NCBI GenBank assembly: GCA_964629615.1
Contig: CAZVUD010000009.1
Span: 1 to 44,493, forward strand
Direction of reading: 5' to 3'
DNA: 44,493 nt
Source of the DNA: SVTX01 sp964629615
Lineage (GTDB): Bacteria; Bacillota; Clostridia; Oscillospirales; CAG-272
Of the stretch, positions 7,655-15,242 are shown piece by piece. The translations under genes were made by a program, and so were the position numbers. The notes below the pieces were generated by a model that was not told the DNA's origin, did no database searches, and worked only from the letters and a program-made list of their open reading frames with translations. Numbering within the stretch: position 1 is the first letter of the stretch; the number at the start of each line of letters is the position of its first letter.

Positions 7655-9334
7655 TTATTGGATTATATTGATGCCTGCAGGAGCCTTGATGTCAACTACA
7701 GTCTTGTCACCAACAAGTCTTGCTTCCACTTCGATAATGCCTGCGGGAGTGGGGTAAGTACCCTTTGCCCATGAAAGACCTGCAAGGTCAGGCTTTACCT
7801 CATACGTGTCGGGGGATACTGTTCTTATGCCGAGTACGTAGTTTGTAAGGAAGGGACAGGGACCTGATGCCCAGCCGTGGCAGAGGGAGTGGCGGAATTT
7901 GATGTAGCAATATGCGCCGTAGCCTCCGTGAATGTCTATCTTGCCCTCGGGTACAGGCTCGGTTATGGGAGCGGCATTTTCAAGCCAATTGATGTCAAAG
8001 TCCTCCCAGAATGTGGTTGCACCCATGTCAAGCATGCCGCCGTAATATGTCTTCATATCCTTAAGCGCGCCAGCAGTGTCGCCTGCAAGAGCCTTTGCCT
8101 TAAGCAGGTAATATCCGAAGAATGTGGAGAATCCGTGTGCGCCTCCGGGAGCTATCACATTGTCGTTGATGACCTTGGGATCTGCAAGACCCGAAAGAGC
8201 GAGAAGGGAAGCCGCCTGCTTTGATCCGTCGCAGTCGGGAACATGATTGTACATCTTCTTTGCCGCGCTTTCACATTCTGCGGCAAGCTGTTCGTTGCCG
8301 AGAACGCGGAGAAGGTAAGCACCCTCGTCAAGAGCCATCTTGAGAAGTCCCTGAAGACCTGCGTGCTCAGCCTTGGGGTTGTTGTGGTTGGGCCAGTCGA
8401 TAAATCTTGTTTCGGGCATGCGCTCACTGCCGTTTTCATCTACAAAGGAGATGAAGGCTGCCATAAGAGCGGTGAGGTATTCTGTCTGCTCCTTGAGGTA
8501 TTCAAGGTTGCCTGTTGCGCGGTAGAGATCGCGCTGCATAAGGAGCCACCAGATAGAATAGGATGACATGCCGTTCATGGACTGACCTGCAGGAGTTTCA
8601 TCTCTTACGATATCAAGGGATGCAGGGATTATGTCGTTATATCCGAATACTGTGAGTATGGTGTTTATCTCGGTGTGCATGTCGCCTATCCAGACAAGTC
8701 TGTCGCGCTTGATACCGTCCCAAAGGTATTCCTGCATGTTGACATGTGCGGTGTAAGCGGCTGTATTCCATATCTTTGTGAGCAGAGGATCGGAGCAATC
8801 GAAAGAGCCCTTGTAGTCAAGATCTCTGTATGTAAATACGCCCTGGATAGCCTTAAGCTCTACAAGACCCTCTTCTTCAAGAAGCTCTATGTAAGCAAAA
8901 CGGTATCCCGATTCATTTGTTTCGTTGGATGAAAGGAAGCCCACATTCATAACTCTGTCGCGGATAGCGTGGTCGTTTGTGGTGTTTTCAACGAAGAGGG
9001 GAGTCATAGCCTCAGCTACGCTCTCACCAAAGCGCACAAGTATGTCGGCGCGGTTGTTTCTGCCTCTGACGCCCCAAACCATTATTCTTGCGCTTCCGGG
9101 GAATTCGATTCCGAAGTCTACAAGTACACCTGCGTTCTTCTGTCCCTTGTGGTTTTCAAGGGTGCAATGAGGACCTGTAACAAGTGTTATCTGATTGCTC
9201 TTTTCTGTAAGCAATGTTTCGGCATCTCTGACATCGCCCTGTGTCAAAACTATTCTCTTAGGTACTAAGTACTGTCTTGATCTGGGGTCGCTTGTATTAC
9301 TGTTAAGTGCGGAGAATTTTTCTTTTACGTTCAT
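7655..9334 (-). CDS. Alpha-L-rhamnosidase-like glycoside hydrolase (GH78-like, six-hairpin fold)
   Basis: Predicted intracellular glycosidase (559 aa, no signal peptide). An N-terminal beta-sandwich of about 160 residues precedes an (alpha/alpha)6 catalytic domain. The motif DGIKRDRLVWIGDM aligns with the GH78 active-site block (consensus like DCPQRERLGWTGD); the residue at the position of the usual general-acid Glu is Asp here. GATTFWEDF carries the Glu expected as general base. It is shorter than typical GH78 enzymes (900 or more residues). The rhamnosidase name is a family label; the real substrate is unknown. It is a single-gene unit with a near-ideal promoter (9389-9417), and AGGAAAGAGAG lies before the ATG. 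Codon use is biased as in well-expressed genes. Confidence 0.8.
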   Translation of the reverse strand: MNVKEKFSALNSNTSDPRSRQYLVPKRIVLTQGDVRDAETLLTEKSNQITLVTGPHCTLENHKGQKNAGVLVDFGIEFPGSARIMVWGVRGRNNRADILVRFGESVAEAMTPLFVENTTNDHAIRDRVMNVGFLSSNETNESGYRFAYIELLEEEGLVELKAIQGVFTYRDLDYKGSFDCSDPLLTKIWNTAAYTAHVNMQEYLWDGIKRDRLVWIGDMHTEINTILTVFGYNDIIPASLDIVRDETPAGQSMNGMSSYSIWWLLMQRDLYRATGNLEYLKEQTEYLTALMAAFISFVDENGSERMPETRFIDWPNHNNPKAEHAGLQGLLKMALDEGAYLLRVLGNEQLAAECESAAKKMYNHVPDCDGSKQAASLLALSGLADPKVINDNVIAPGGAHGFSTFFGYYLLKAKALAGDTAGALKDMKTYYGGMLDMGATTFWEDFDINWLENAAPITEPVPEGKIDIHGGYGAYCYIKFRHSLCHGWASGPCPFLTNYVLGIRTVSPDTYEVKPDLAGLSWAKGTYPTPAGIIEVEARLVGDKTVVDIKAPAGINIIQ

Positions 9335-9388
9335 TTTGTAAAATCTCTCTTTCCTGTATTCTTTGCTTTAATGCTTTGCAATAAGAAC

Positions 9389-9417
9389 ATTATAACACAT
9401 AAAATTTCAAATTGCAA
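9389..9417 (-). promoter_or_regulatory. sigma-A promoter of the GH78-like gene
   Basis: On the minus strand TTGCAA (9417-9412), a 17-bp spacer and TATAAT (9394-9389), with TG upstream of the -10 element. The start site is about 45 bases before the ATG. Confidence 0.85.
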
Positions 9418-9464
9418 TACCTTTTGTTTGAGTTTCAAAAATATAATTTAAATAATGGCTAAAA

Positions 9465-9497
9465 CACAAAAAGCCTTCGGGATGGAAGGCTTTTGTG
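9465..9497 (-). terminator. Terminator of the repeat/LRR lipoprotein gene
   Basis: A 13-14-bp stem (9465-9478 with 9484-9497, one bulge) with a 5-base loop lies just after the minus-strand stop and is followed by a T-rich stretch. Confidence 0.8.
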
Positions 9498-9503
9498 TGA
9501 TAA

Positions 9504-11440
9504 TTATTGTGTTTGCTTGTCGGTTTGTATATCTCCGTCGGAGCAGTGGATGGTTATGGCGCTATTTATGCTGTTGAATCCCTGGCTATTCCACATTTCC
9601 ATTGTGCCGTCAAAGTATATGTCGGTGATGCTGGAATATATAAAGGCATCATTGTCAATGTGAGTAACACTATTAGGAATATTTATGCTTGTGATATTGG
9701 TGGATCCATTGAATACGTACTTTCCAATGTGCGTAACACTGTTCGGAATAATAATGTTTTTAAGATTCAAACAATGGGAAAATGCGTTATTTCCAATGTT
9801 GGTAATGCTGTTCGGGAGAGTAATGCTCTGAAGGTTAATGCAATGTGAAAATGCCTGATCCCCAATGCGTGTAACACTGTTTGGAATTATAATGCTCTTG
9901 AGGCTTCTGCAACCAAAGAATACGCCCTCATCAATTTCTGTAACACTGTCAGGAATTTTTATACTTGTGAAGCTGCAACCACTGAATGCGTAATCCGAAA
10001 TGACTGTAACACTGTCAGGAATATTTATGTTTGTGAGGCTGCTGCAACCAGCGAATGCGGACCCCAAAATGCCTATAACGCTGTCGGGAATATTTATGCT
10101 TGTGAGATTGTTGCAATAGTAGAACGTGTAACTCGCAATGTATTTAATACCATCGGGAATGGTTACACTTGTAAGGCTACTGCAATTGCCAAATGCCCAA
10201 CGCCCAATGTATGTAACACCATTGGGAATACTTATGCTTTTGAGGCTTGCACAACCATCGAATGCAAATTCACCAATGGTTGTAACACTGCTTGGAATTG
10301 TGATGCTCTTTAGGCTTCGACATCCATTAAACGCATACCAGCCTATTTCTGTAACTCCATATGGAATGGCAATACTTGTAATATTGCTACAGTCTTGGAA
10401 TGCACCAGATTCAATAGCGGTAACGGGACATCCCATATAATATGGAGGTATTATAATATCGGTATCTTCGCAGGTTCCAATTCTGTGCACGGCATACTCG
10501 CTTTTGCTATATACGCGCCTGTATGAAAGTCCAACGCTGTATTTTCTGTTGCACAGTTTACATGTTCCGTCCTGCCAATTATGTTCTGAAGGGTTACCAT
10601 AGGCAGCTTGACATCTTTCACAAGTCTTAGGTTCTGTACATGTCGCATCCTTCCAATCGTGATTCAGCGGTTCACCCTCGGTGAGTTTACATCTTTCGCA
10701 AGTCTTAGGCTCTGTACATGTCGCATCCTTCCAATCATGGTTCAGAGGCTGACCCTCGGTGAGTTTACATCTTTCACAAGTTTTAGGCTCTGTGCAAGTT
10801 GCATCCTTCCAATCGTGATTCAGCGGTTCACCCTCGGTGAGTTTACATCTTTCACAAGTCTTAGGTTCTGTACATGTCGCATCCTTCCAATCGTGATTCA
10901 GCGGTTCACCCTCGGTGANNNNNNNNNNNNNNNNNNNNNNNNNNNNNNNNNNNNNNNNNNNNNNNNNNNNNNNNNNNNNNNNNNNNNNNNNNNNNNNNNN
11001 NNNNNNNNNNNNNNNNNNGGCTCTGTGCAAGTTGCATCCTTCCAATCGTGATTCAGCGGTTCACCCTCGGTGATTTTACATCTTTCACAAGTTTTAGGCT
11101 CTGTGCAAGTTGCGTCCTTCCAATCGTGATTCAGCGGTTCACCCTCGGTGAGTTTACATCTTTCACAAGTTTTAGGCTCTGTGCAAGTTGCATCTTTCCA
11201 ATCATGGTTCAGTGGTTCGCCCTCTGTGAGTTTACATCTTTCACAAGTCTTAGGCTCGGTACATGTCGCGTCCTTCCAATCGTGTCCGTTTACACTGCAT
11301 ATATCTTCAGTGGTGGATTCAGAATCCTGTGAGGTGGAATTTTCTGTTGTTTCATCCTCAATATCATCATTGTCACACCCCGAAAGGGTAAGTGCAAGGA
11401 CAAAAGCAAGAAGGATGACTAAAAGAAGCGATTTTTTCAT
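9504..11440 (-). CDS. Surface lipoprotein with Cys/His tandem repeats and BspA-like LRR domain (interrupted by an assembly gap)
   Basis: The N-terminus is a lipoprotein signal peptide with lipobox LSGC, followed by a Ser/Thr/Asp/Glu-rich spacer. Tandem 26-residue units follow (HDWKDATCTEPKTCERCKL type); seven full copies are visible plus parts on both sides of a 100-N gap. Each unit has three Cys and one His. The C-terminal half has about 12 LRR_5 units of about 23 residues (IPNSVTHIG..AF..C..L) and ends in an MEMW...ITIHCSDGD cap. GGAGG precedes ATG 11440. The frame appears to shift across the gap only because 100 N is a placeholder: 23+78n bases restore it. BspA-like proteins are surface proteins implicated in adhesion; the ligand here is unknown. 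It has its own promoter, attenuator-like leader and terminator. Confidence 0.88.
10608..11288 (-). repeat. 78-bp coding tandem repeat array
   Basis: Near-identical 78-bp units encode 26-residue Cys/His repeats; for example, the CGGTGA motif recurs at 10835 and 10913. Copies differ by scattered synonymous and a few coding changes (KLTEGEP, KLTEGQP, KITEGEP), so neighbours are similar but not fully homogenised. The array holds the assembly gap. Confidence 0.95.
10919..11018. other. Assembly gap of 100 N
   Basis: Exactly 100 ambiguous bases inside the tandem repeat. Repeat phase on either side requires the true gap to be 23 + 78n bases (23, 101, 179 and so on). Copy number is therefore unknown. 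Confidence 0.98.
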
Positions 11441-11462
11441 GACATTTCCTCCAAGTGAAAAT

Positions 11463-11493
11463 AAAAAAGTGCACCAACCGAAGCAGATGCACT
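11463..11493 (-). terminator. Terminator inside the leader of the LRR lipoprotein gene (attenuator)
   Basis: On the minus strand an 11-bp stem with one mismatch and a TTCG tetraloop (11493-11483 with 11478-11468) is followed directly by six T. It lies between the promoter (11628-11656) and the start codon (11440), so it would stop transcription before the gene unless countered. The segment 11511-11497 can pair with 11492-11476, forming a competing stem that includes the 5' arm of the terminator. Confidence 0.65.
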
Positions 11494-11494
11494 A

Positions 11495-11620
11495 AAGCAC
11501 ATGCTCCGATTGTTGCGACACGACTTTATACACCATAGTAATTTCCCACATAGCACACAAATAAGAGCATATAGTTCATAAGGGAAAATACACTTGTGGG
11601 TAAAATTTAAAGTTATGCCG
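11495..11620 (-). promoter_or_regulatory. Candidate regulatory leader RNA upstream of the LRR lipoprotein
   Basis: The transcript would carry about 180 untranslated bases. A CCCACA/TGTGGG pairing (11600-11595 with 11550-11545) closes a domain of about 56 bases. Next comes a segment able to form either an antiterminator or the terminator at 11463-11493. No known riboswitch core was recognised. The architecture is that of a riboswitch or protein-binding attenuator, but this rests on hand-drawn pairing only. Confidence 0.4.
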
Positions 11621-11627
11621 TACTTTG

Positions 11628-11656
11628 ATTATACTACAGCAAAACTGCAATGTCAA
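11628..11656 (-). promoter_or_regulatory. Consensus sigma-A promoter of the LRR lipoprotein gene
   Basis: Perfect TTGACA (11656-11651), 17-bp spacer and perfect TATAAT (11633-11628) on the minus strand. It drives an unusually long leader of about 180 bases. Confidence 0.9.
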
Positions 11657-11752
11657 TATTTTATTGTTATTTTTTTGCACATCGATAAATGAAATGTGTC
11701 TTTTGCATGCGCCACTTAAATTTAGCTGATACCGAGATTTTCAATTTAACTC

Positions 11753-11781
11753 TTGACATGCAATTATGTTTTTGCTATAAT
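11753..11781 (+). promoter_or_regulatory. Consensus sigma-A promoter of prfC
   Basis: Perfect TTGACA (11753-11758), 17-bp spacer and perfect TATAAT (11776-11781). The start site is about 55 bases before the GTG start. CAATATATAA occurs twice, close together, in this leader. Confidence 0.9.
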
Positions 11782-11844
11782 ATTACACGGCAATATATAA
11801 GACAATATATAAAATGTAGAAATTTGATTTTTCAGGAGTTAAAA

Positions 11845-13437
11845 GTGGCAGATCTAAGACAAGAAATAAACCGCAGACGTACGTTTGCAATAATATCCCA
11901 CCCCGACGCAGGTAAGACTACACTTACCGAGAAATTCCTTCTTTACGGCGGTGCTATACAGAGCGCAGGCTCGGTAAAGGGCAAGCAGAGCGACAAGCAT
12001 GCAGTTTCCGACTGGATGGAGCTTGAAAAGCAGAGAGGTATCTCTGTAACCTCCTCGGTAATGCAGTTTGAATACAACGGCTATTGCGTAAATATCCTTG
12101 ACACCCCCGGACATCAGGACTTCTCCGAGGACACATACCGTACGCTCATGGCGGCGGATTCTGTCGTTATGGTAATCGATGCCGCAAAGGGTATAGAGCC
12201 GCAGACAAGAAAGCTCTTCCGCGTATGCGCGGCACGCCATATTCCGATATTTACCTTTATAAACAAGCTGGACAGAGAGGCGAGAGATCCGTTCGATCTG
12301 CTTGACGAGCTTGAAAAGGAATTCGGTATATACACATATCCCATGAATTGGCCCATATCCTGCGGTCAGACATTCAAGGGCGTTTTTGACAGAGAGAAGA
12401 GATGCATCCTCACATTTGACAATTTCCACGGCGGTCGCGAAAGGCTTCGTGCCATTGAGTGCGACATAACCGATACGGAAAAGCTTGACGAGCTTATCGG
12501 ACAGAATCTCCGCGAGCCGCTTGTAGAGCAGGTCGAGCTTATAGACGGAGCATGCCCTGATTTTGACCTTGAAAAGATACGCACAGGAAAGCTCTCACCC
12601 GTATTTTTCGGCTCGGCGCTTAACAATTTCGGTATCGAGCCCTTCCTTGAATCCTTCTTGAAGATAACGACATCTCCTGTTGCAAGAGAAGCAGAGGACG
12701 GCGAGGTAGATACCTTTGACGAGCATTTTTCGGCTTTCGTGTTCAAGATACAAGCCAATATGAACAAGGCGCACAGAGACAGAATAGCTTTTATGCGAAT
12801 ATGCTCTGGTAAATTCGTAAAGGGCAGGGAATATCTGCATGTTCAGGCTGGAAAGATGATAAGGCTCTCACAGCCGCAGCAGATGATGGCGCAGGAGCGC
12901 GAGGTCATTGATGAGGCGTATGCAGGTGATATCATCGGCGTGTTCGACCCGGGTATCTTCTCAATAGGTGACACGATATGCGAGCCTCCGCTCAAGGTGA
13001 GATTCAAGGGCATACCTACATTCGCACCCGAGCATTTTGCGGTCATAGAGCAGATAGATTCCATGAAGAGAAAGCAGTTCCAGAAGGGCATGGAGCAGAT
13101 AGCCGAGGAAGGTGCGATACAGATATTCTTCTTGCCTGATGCAGGTATGGAGAGAGTGATCGTCGGCGTTGTAGGCGTGCTTCAGTATGACGTTTTGAAA
13201 TTCAGAATGCAGAGTGAGTACGGCGTTGGTTATTCCAGAATGGATATGCCGCACGATCAGATAAGATATGTTGAGAAATCCCCGTGTGAGATCAAGGATC
13301 TCCGCCTTGCAGGCGACACAAGGCATGTTGTGGACGTTAAGGGCAACGATCTGCTCGTGTTCCCGGGTACTTGGGCGGTAAATTTTGCTCTTGAAAACAA
13401 CGAGGGGCTTGAGCTTTCGGAATTTAATCGCTGGTAA
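11845..13437 (+). CDS. prfC: Peptide chain release factor 3 (GTPase)
   Basis: GTPase that removes RF1/RF2 from the ribosome after peptide release. The product is 530 residues, as in E. coli RF3. The G1 loop SHPDAGKT is at residues 18-25, followed by switch I, G3 DTPGH, G4 NKLD, then elongation-factor-like beta-barrel and C-terminal domains. An open frame runs upstream to 11689, but that segment covers the promoter and has no homology. The true start is GTG 11845, preceded by AGGAG (11834-11838) with 6-base spacing, giving the family N-terminus ADLRQEINRRRTFAIISHPD. It is transcribed alone and ends at a strong hairpin. Confidence 0.95.
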   Translation: MADLRQEINRRRTFAIISHPDAGKTTLTEKFLLYGGAIQSAGSVKGKQSDKHAVSDWMELEKQRGISVTSSVMQFEYNGYCVNILDTPGHQDFSEDTYRTLMAADSVVMVIDAAKGIEPQTRKLFRVCAARHIPIFTFINKLDREARDPFDLLDELEKEFGIYTYPMNWPISCGQTFKGVFDREKRCILTFDNFHGGRERLRAIECDITDTEKLDELIGQNLREPLVEQVELIDGACPDFDLEKIRTGKLSPVFFGSALNNFGIEPFLESFLKITTSPVAREAEDGEVDTFDEHFSAFVFKIQANMNKAHRDRIAFMRICSGKFVKGREYLHVQAGKMIRLSQPQQMMAQEREVIDEAYAGDIIGVFDPGIFSIGDTICEPPLKVRFKGIPTFAPEHFAVIEQIDSMKRKQFQKGMEQIAEEGAIQIFFLPDAGMERVIVGVVGVLQYDVLKFRMQSEYGVGYSRMDMPHDQIRYVEKSPCEIKDLRLAGDTRHVVDVKGNDLLVFPGTWAVNFALENNEGLELSEFNRW

Positions 13438-13483
13438 TGCCATTTGTAATTTTGTGTTTCAAGATCCTGTATATAACAAAAAA

Positions 13484-13518
13484 GCTGTTGCAAGATCACT
13501 TGCAACAGCCATTTTTTA
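13484..13518. terminator. Terminator of prfC
   Basis: A 10-bp perfect stem (13484-13493 with 13500-13509), flanked by A5 on one side and T6 on the other, so it may work in both directions. Confidence 0.9.
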
Positions 13519-13561
13519 AAATAAAATCGTTTTTTTTTTTGACGAATTTTTGCAAAACCCC

Positions 13562-13590
13562 TTGCAATCAAGTAAAATTTGTGCTACAAT
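13562..13590 (+). promoter_or_regulatory. Promoter-like sequence pointing antisense into the ASRT-like gene
   Basis: TTGCAA (13562-13567), 17-bp spacer and TACAAT (13585-13590) on the plus strand. The only plus-strand frame just downstream is a 37-codon ORF from 13596 with no ribosome site or recognisable product. A transcript would be antisense to the 3' part of the gene at 13607-13963. Confidence 0.4.
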
Positions 13591-13606
13591 AGGGCATGGA
13601 AGGGTA

Positions 13607-13963
13607 TCAGTATGCTATAGTCGTCATAAGCGAGTATTCGGGCTGGCTTACGTCAAGTCGGGAAGCCTGCACTACTATCGGCGTGTCACTCTCAACAAGC
13701 ACGGCGTAGGGCGTGTTTTTGGGTATGATACTGCCGTCGTCAAGCACGACTCTGTCAAGTCTGATGTGATTTGTGCGCTCGTTTTTGCATACTGCTCTTA
13801 TGTTTTTGATGGGCTCTCTGTCCTCAAAGAATATAGAGATGTTTATATTTGCGTCCTTGCCTGAGAGGTTTAATACGCATATTGCCTCGTGGCTTACATA
13901 TTCGCCCTTTTTGGTGTCGCTCATATATCCGTCTGCTATCATCCATGTGTTCTTTCCGTACAT
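13607..13963 (-). CDS. Homologue of the Anabaena sensory rhodopsin transducer (ASRT family)
   Basis: Small soluble protein (118 aa). Its whole length follows the ASRT pattern: W.IADGY near the N-terminus, YVSHEAICVLN, FFEDREPI, RTNHIRLD, IPKNTPYAVLVESDTPIVVQ, SRLDVSQPE and the terminal TTIAY. In Anabaena the homologue binds sensory rhodopsin. The wider family occurs in bacteria without rhodopsin and has been proposed to be a small-molecule, possibly sugar-related, binding fold. No rhodopsin gene is present here, so a light-sensing role is unlikely. It is a single-gene unit with AGGAGG (13974-13979), a good promoter and a palindrome over that promoter. A ligand-responsive or sugar-linked role is inference. 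Confidence 0.8.
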   Translation of the reverse strand: MYGKNTWMIADGYMSDTKKGEYVSHEAICVLNLSGKDANINISIFFEDREPIKNIRAVCKNERTNHIRLDRVVLDDGSIIPKNTPYAVLVESDTPIVVQASRLDVSQPEYSLMTTIAY

Positions 13964-13988
13964 AGCTTATCTGCCTCCTGTAAGATCA

Positions 13989-14008
13989 TATACTGTATAC
14001 ACAGTATA
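13989..14008. promoter_or_regulatory. Candidate operator over the ASRT-like gene promoter
   Basis: Perfect 7-bp inverted repeat TATACTG / CAGTATA (13989-13995 and 14002-14008) with a 6-base centre. It covers the -10 element and the predicted start site, and contains TGTATACA, a core resembling GntR-type operators. The position predicts repression. The cognate regulator is not in the window. Confidence 0.5.
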
Positions 14009-14031
14009 GCATATATCTTTTGCTCGGTCAA
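14003..14031 (-). promoter_or_regulatory. sigma-A promoter of the ASRT-like gene
   Basis: Minus strand TTGACC (14031-14026), 17-bp spacer, TATACT (14008-14003). Start site near 13996, about 33 bases before the ATG. Confidence 0.8.
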
Positions 14032-14067
14032 GCAGGATGTGCAAATTTTAAAAATATTTTTGTTATA

Positions 14068-14850
14068 TTATTTGCCGCTTCCTGTATTGTCGGCGCAGAT
14101 TATTGATGCGGAATACAAGGCATAGTTCATTTCACCTATGCTTATCCTGCTCCAATCCGCCATACTTCCGCCAAAGCTTATCTTTTTGAGTGATGAGCAG
14201 CTGTAAAATGCCATGTCGGATATCTTAAGTACGCTCTTTGGTATGGAGATGGCTTCGTTGCCCTTTTGCGCAGGGTAGTGGATGAGGGTGTCGCCCGATC
14301 TTGAATACAGCACCCCGTCTATGTCCTTAAAGCTCGTGTTCTTGCTGTTTACCGAAATGAACACAAGGGAAGTACAGCTTCCGAATGCCTTGTTGCCTAT
14401 CGATGTTACTGTGGACGGTATCTGGATCGTGTTTATTCGGTTGTTGCCGTAAAAGGCATTGTCCGCGATGCTCGTCACTACAAGTCCCTCGCTGTTCTTT
14501 TCGGGTATCACTATGCAGGAGTCGGTTATGTTCCCGATGCCTGTAACGGTGCATGTGCCGTTTCCGTTGGATTCAAATGCCAGCTCATATACGGGAGCCG
14601 CGGTGGTTATCTCTTCTGTCGTGTCTTCATCGCTCGTTTGCTCGCCGCCGCTCAGGTGGTCGTTGATGCTCAGGGTGTCGGTGGATGTGTCTTGGGCTCC
14701 GTCTGACCTTGCTTCCTCAAGCATCCTCTCATATTCGGCGCGTTCCCTTGCTCTTTTTGCCGACGAAGCCGAATACATGCATATTATGCCTACAAGAACA
14801 ACTGCAACTGCGGCAACAGTGCATAATATTTTTTTGCGTGTCATTTTCAT
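14068..14850 (-). CDS. BspA-like LRR protein with N-terminal membrane anchor
   Basis: 260-residue protein. A single hydrophobic segment (about residues 8-30, VAAVAVVLVGIICMYSAS) follows a basic N-terminus and acts as signal anchor or signal peptide; it contains a Cys but no good lipobox. A charged, possibly helical stretch (KRARERAEYERMLEEAR) and a Thr/Glu/Asp-rich linker come next, then 4-5 LRR_5-type units (VTSIADNAFYGNN, VTSIGNKAFGSC). The last units end in a MADW...NYALYSASIICAD cap like that of the large lipoprotein at 9504. GGAG lies before the ATG. It is probably displayed on the cell surface; partner unknown. It has its own promoter (14908-14936). Confidence 0.85.
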   Translation of the reverse strand: MKMTRKKILCTVAAVAVVLVGIICMYSASSAKRARERAEYERMLEEARSDGAQDTSTDTLSINDHLSGGEQTSDEDTTEEITTAAPVYELAFESNGNGTCTVTGIGNITDSCIVIPEKNSEGLVVTSIADNAFYGNNRINTIQIPSTVTSIGNKAFGSCTSLVFISVNSKNTSFKDIDGVLYSRSGDTLIHYPAQKGNEAISIPKSVLKISDMAFYSCSSLKKISFGGSMADWSRISIGEMNYALYSASIICADNTGSGK

Positions 14851-14907
14851 TTTTTCTTCTCCTTTTGCTTTTTGTCTTTTTGGGATGACAGCATCTCTTT
14901 AAGTAGG

Positions 14908-14936
14908 ATTATAACAGCAAAAGCCTTATGCGTCAA
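14908..14936 (-). promoter_or_regulatory. sigma-A promoter of the LRR protein at 14068
   Basis: Minus strand TTGACG (14936-14931), 17-bp spacer, TATAAT (14913-14908), with TG one base upstream of the -10 element. The remainder of the 390-base divergent gap (14937-15094) is AT-rich with no clear element. Confidence 0.85.
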
Positions 14937-15094
14937 GGAAAATCGTGCGACAAGAGCTGATGTGATGTGTCATGCATCGACTGTCAAGGACAGCAAATTA
15001 CACGTAGATATAAAAAGCAACAAAATATTTTTTCATTAAAATATGTCCATATGGTCAATAAAATAAAAATAAATATAAAATTCACATATTTCTA

Positions 15095-15123
15095 TTGCAA
15101 TTTTTTGGAAAGTGTGAGATAAT
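15095..15123 (+). promoter_or_regulatory. sigma-A promoter of the tandem ABC genes
   Basis: TTGCAA (15095-15100), 17-bp spacer, GATAAT (15118-15123) with TG one base upstream. A leader of about 110 bases precedes the first gene. Confidence 0.65.
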
Positions 15124-15242
15124 GTTATCAGACAATATTAAGTATATCGGCGCGGCATTTAAATGAGTTGTTATTGAAAGTACTGTTTTGTGCCGTTATT
15201 TTTTATATAAAAGCCGATATGCGGTAAAGAAAGGAGATATGT

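Noticed and set aside
10608..11051. Plus-strand open frame through the repeat array
   Set aside because: It is the antisense shadow of the repeat units, with no ribosome site or promoter; the minus-strand frame has a lipoprotein signal and family matches.
10608..11288. Regularly spaced repeats that could look like a CRISPR array
   Set aside because: The 78-bp units are contiguous with no unique spacers and translate in one frame into a 26-residue protein repeat.
9504..11440. Two separate genes or a frameshifted pseudogene at the N gap
   Set aside because: Repeat phase shows that the frame difference comes from the 100-N placeholder; both halves belong to one protein.
11689..11844. 52-codon N-terminal extension of prfC
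   Set aside because: It covers a perfect promoter and the untranslated leader; GTG 11845 has a well-spaced AGGAG and gives the family N-terminus.
13596..13709. 37-codon plus-strand ORF opposite the ASRT-like gene
   Set aside because: No ribosome site and no recognisable product; kept only as a possible antisense transcript.
14937..15094. Short dyads (near CTGTCAAGGACAG and GTCCATATGGTC) in the LRR/ABC divergent gap
   Set aside because: Arms of 5 bases or fewer in AT-rich DNA are expected by chance; no link to promoter elements.
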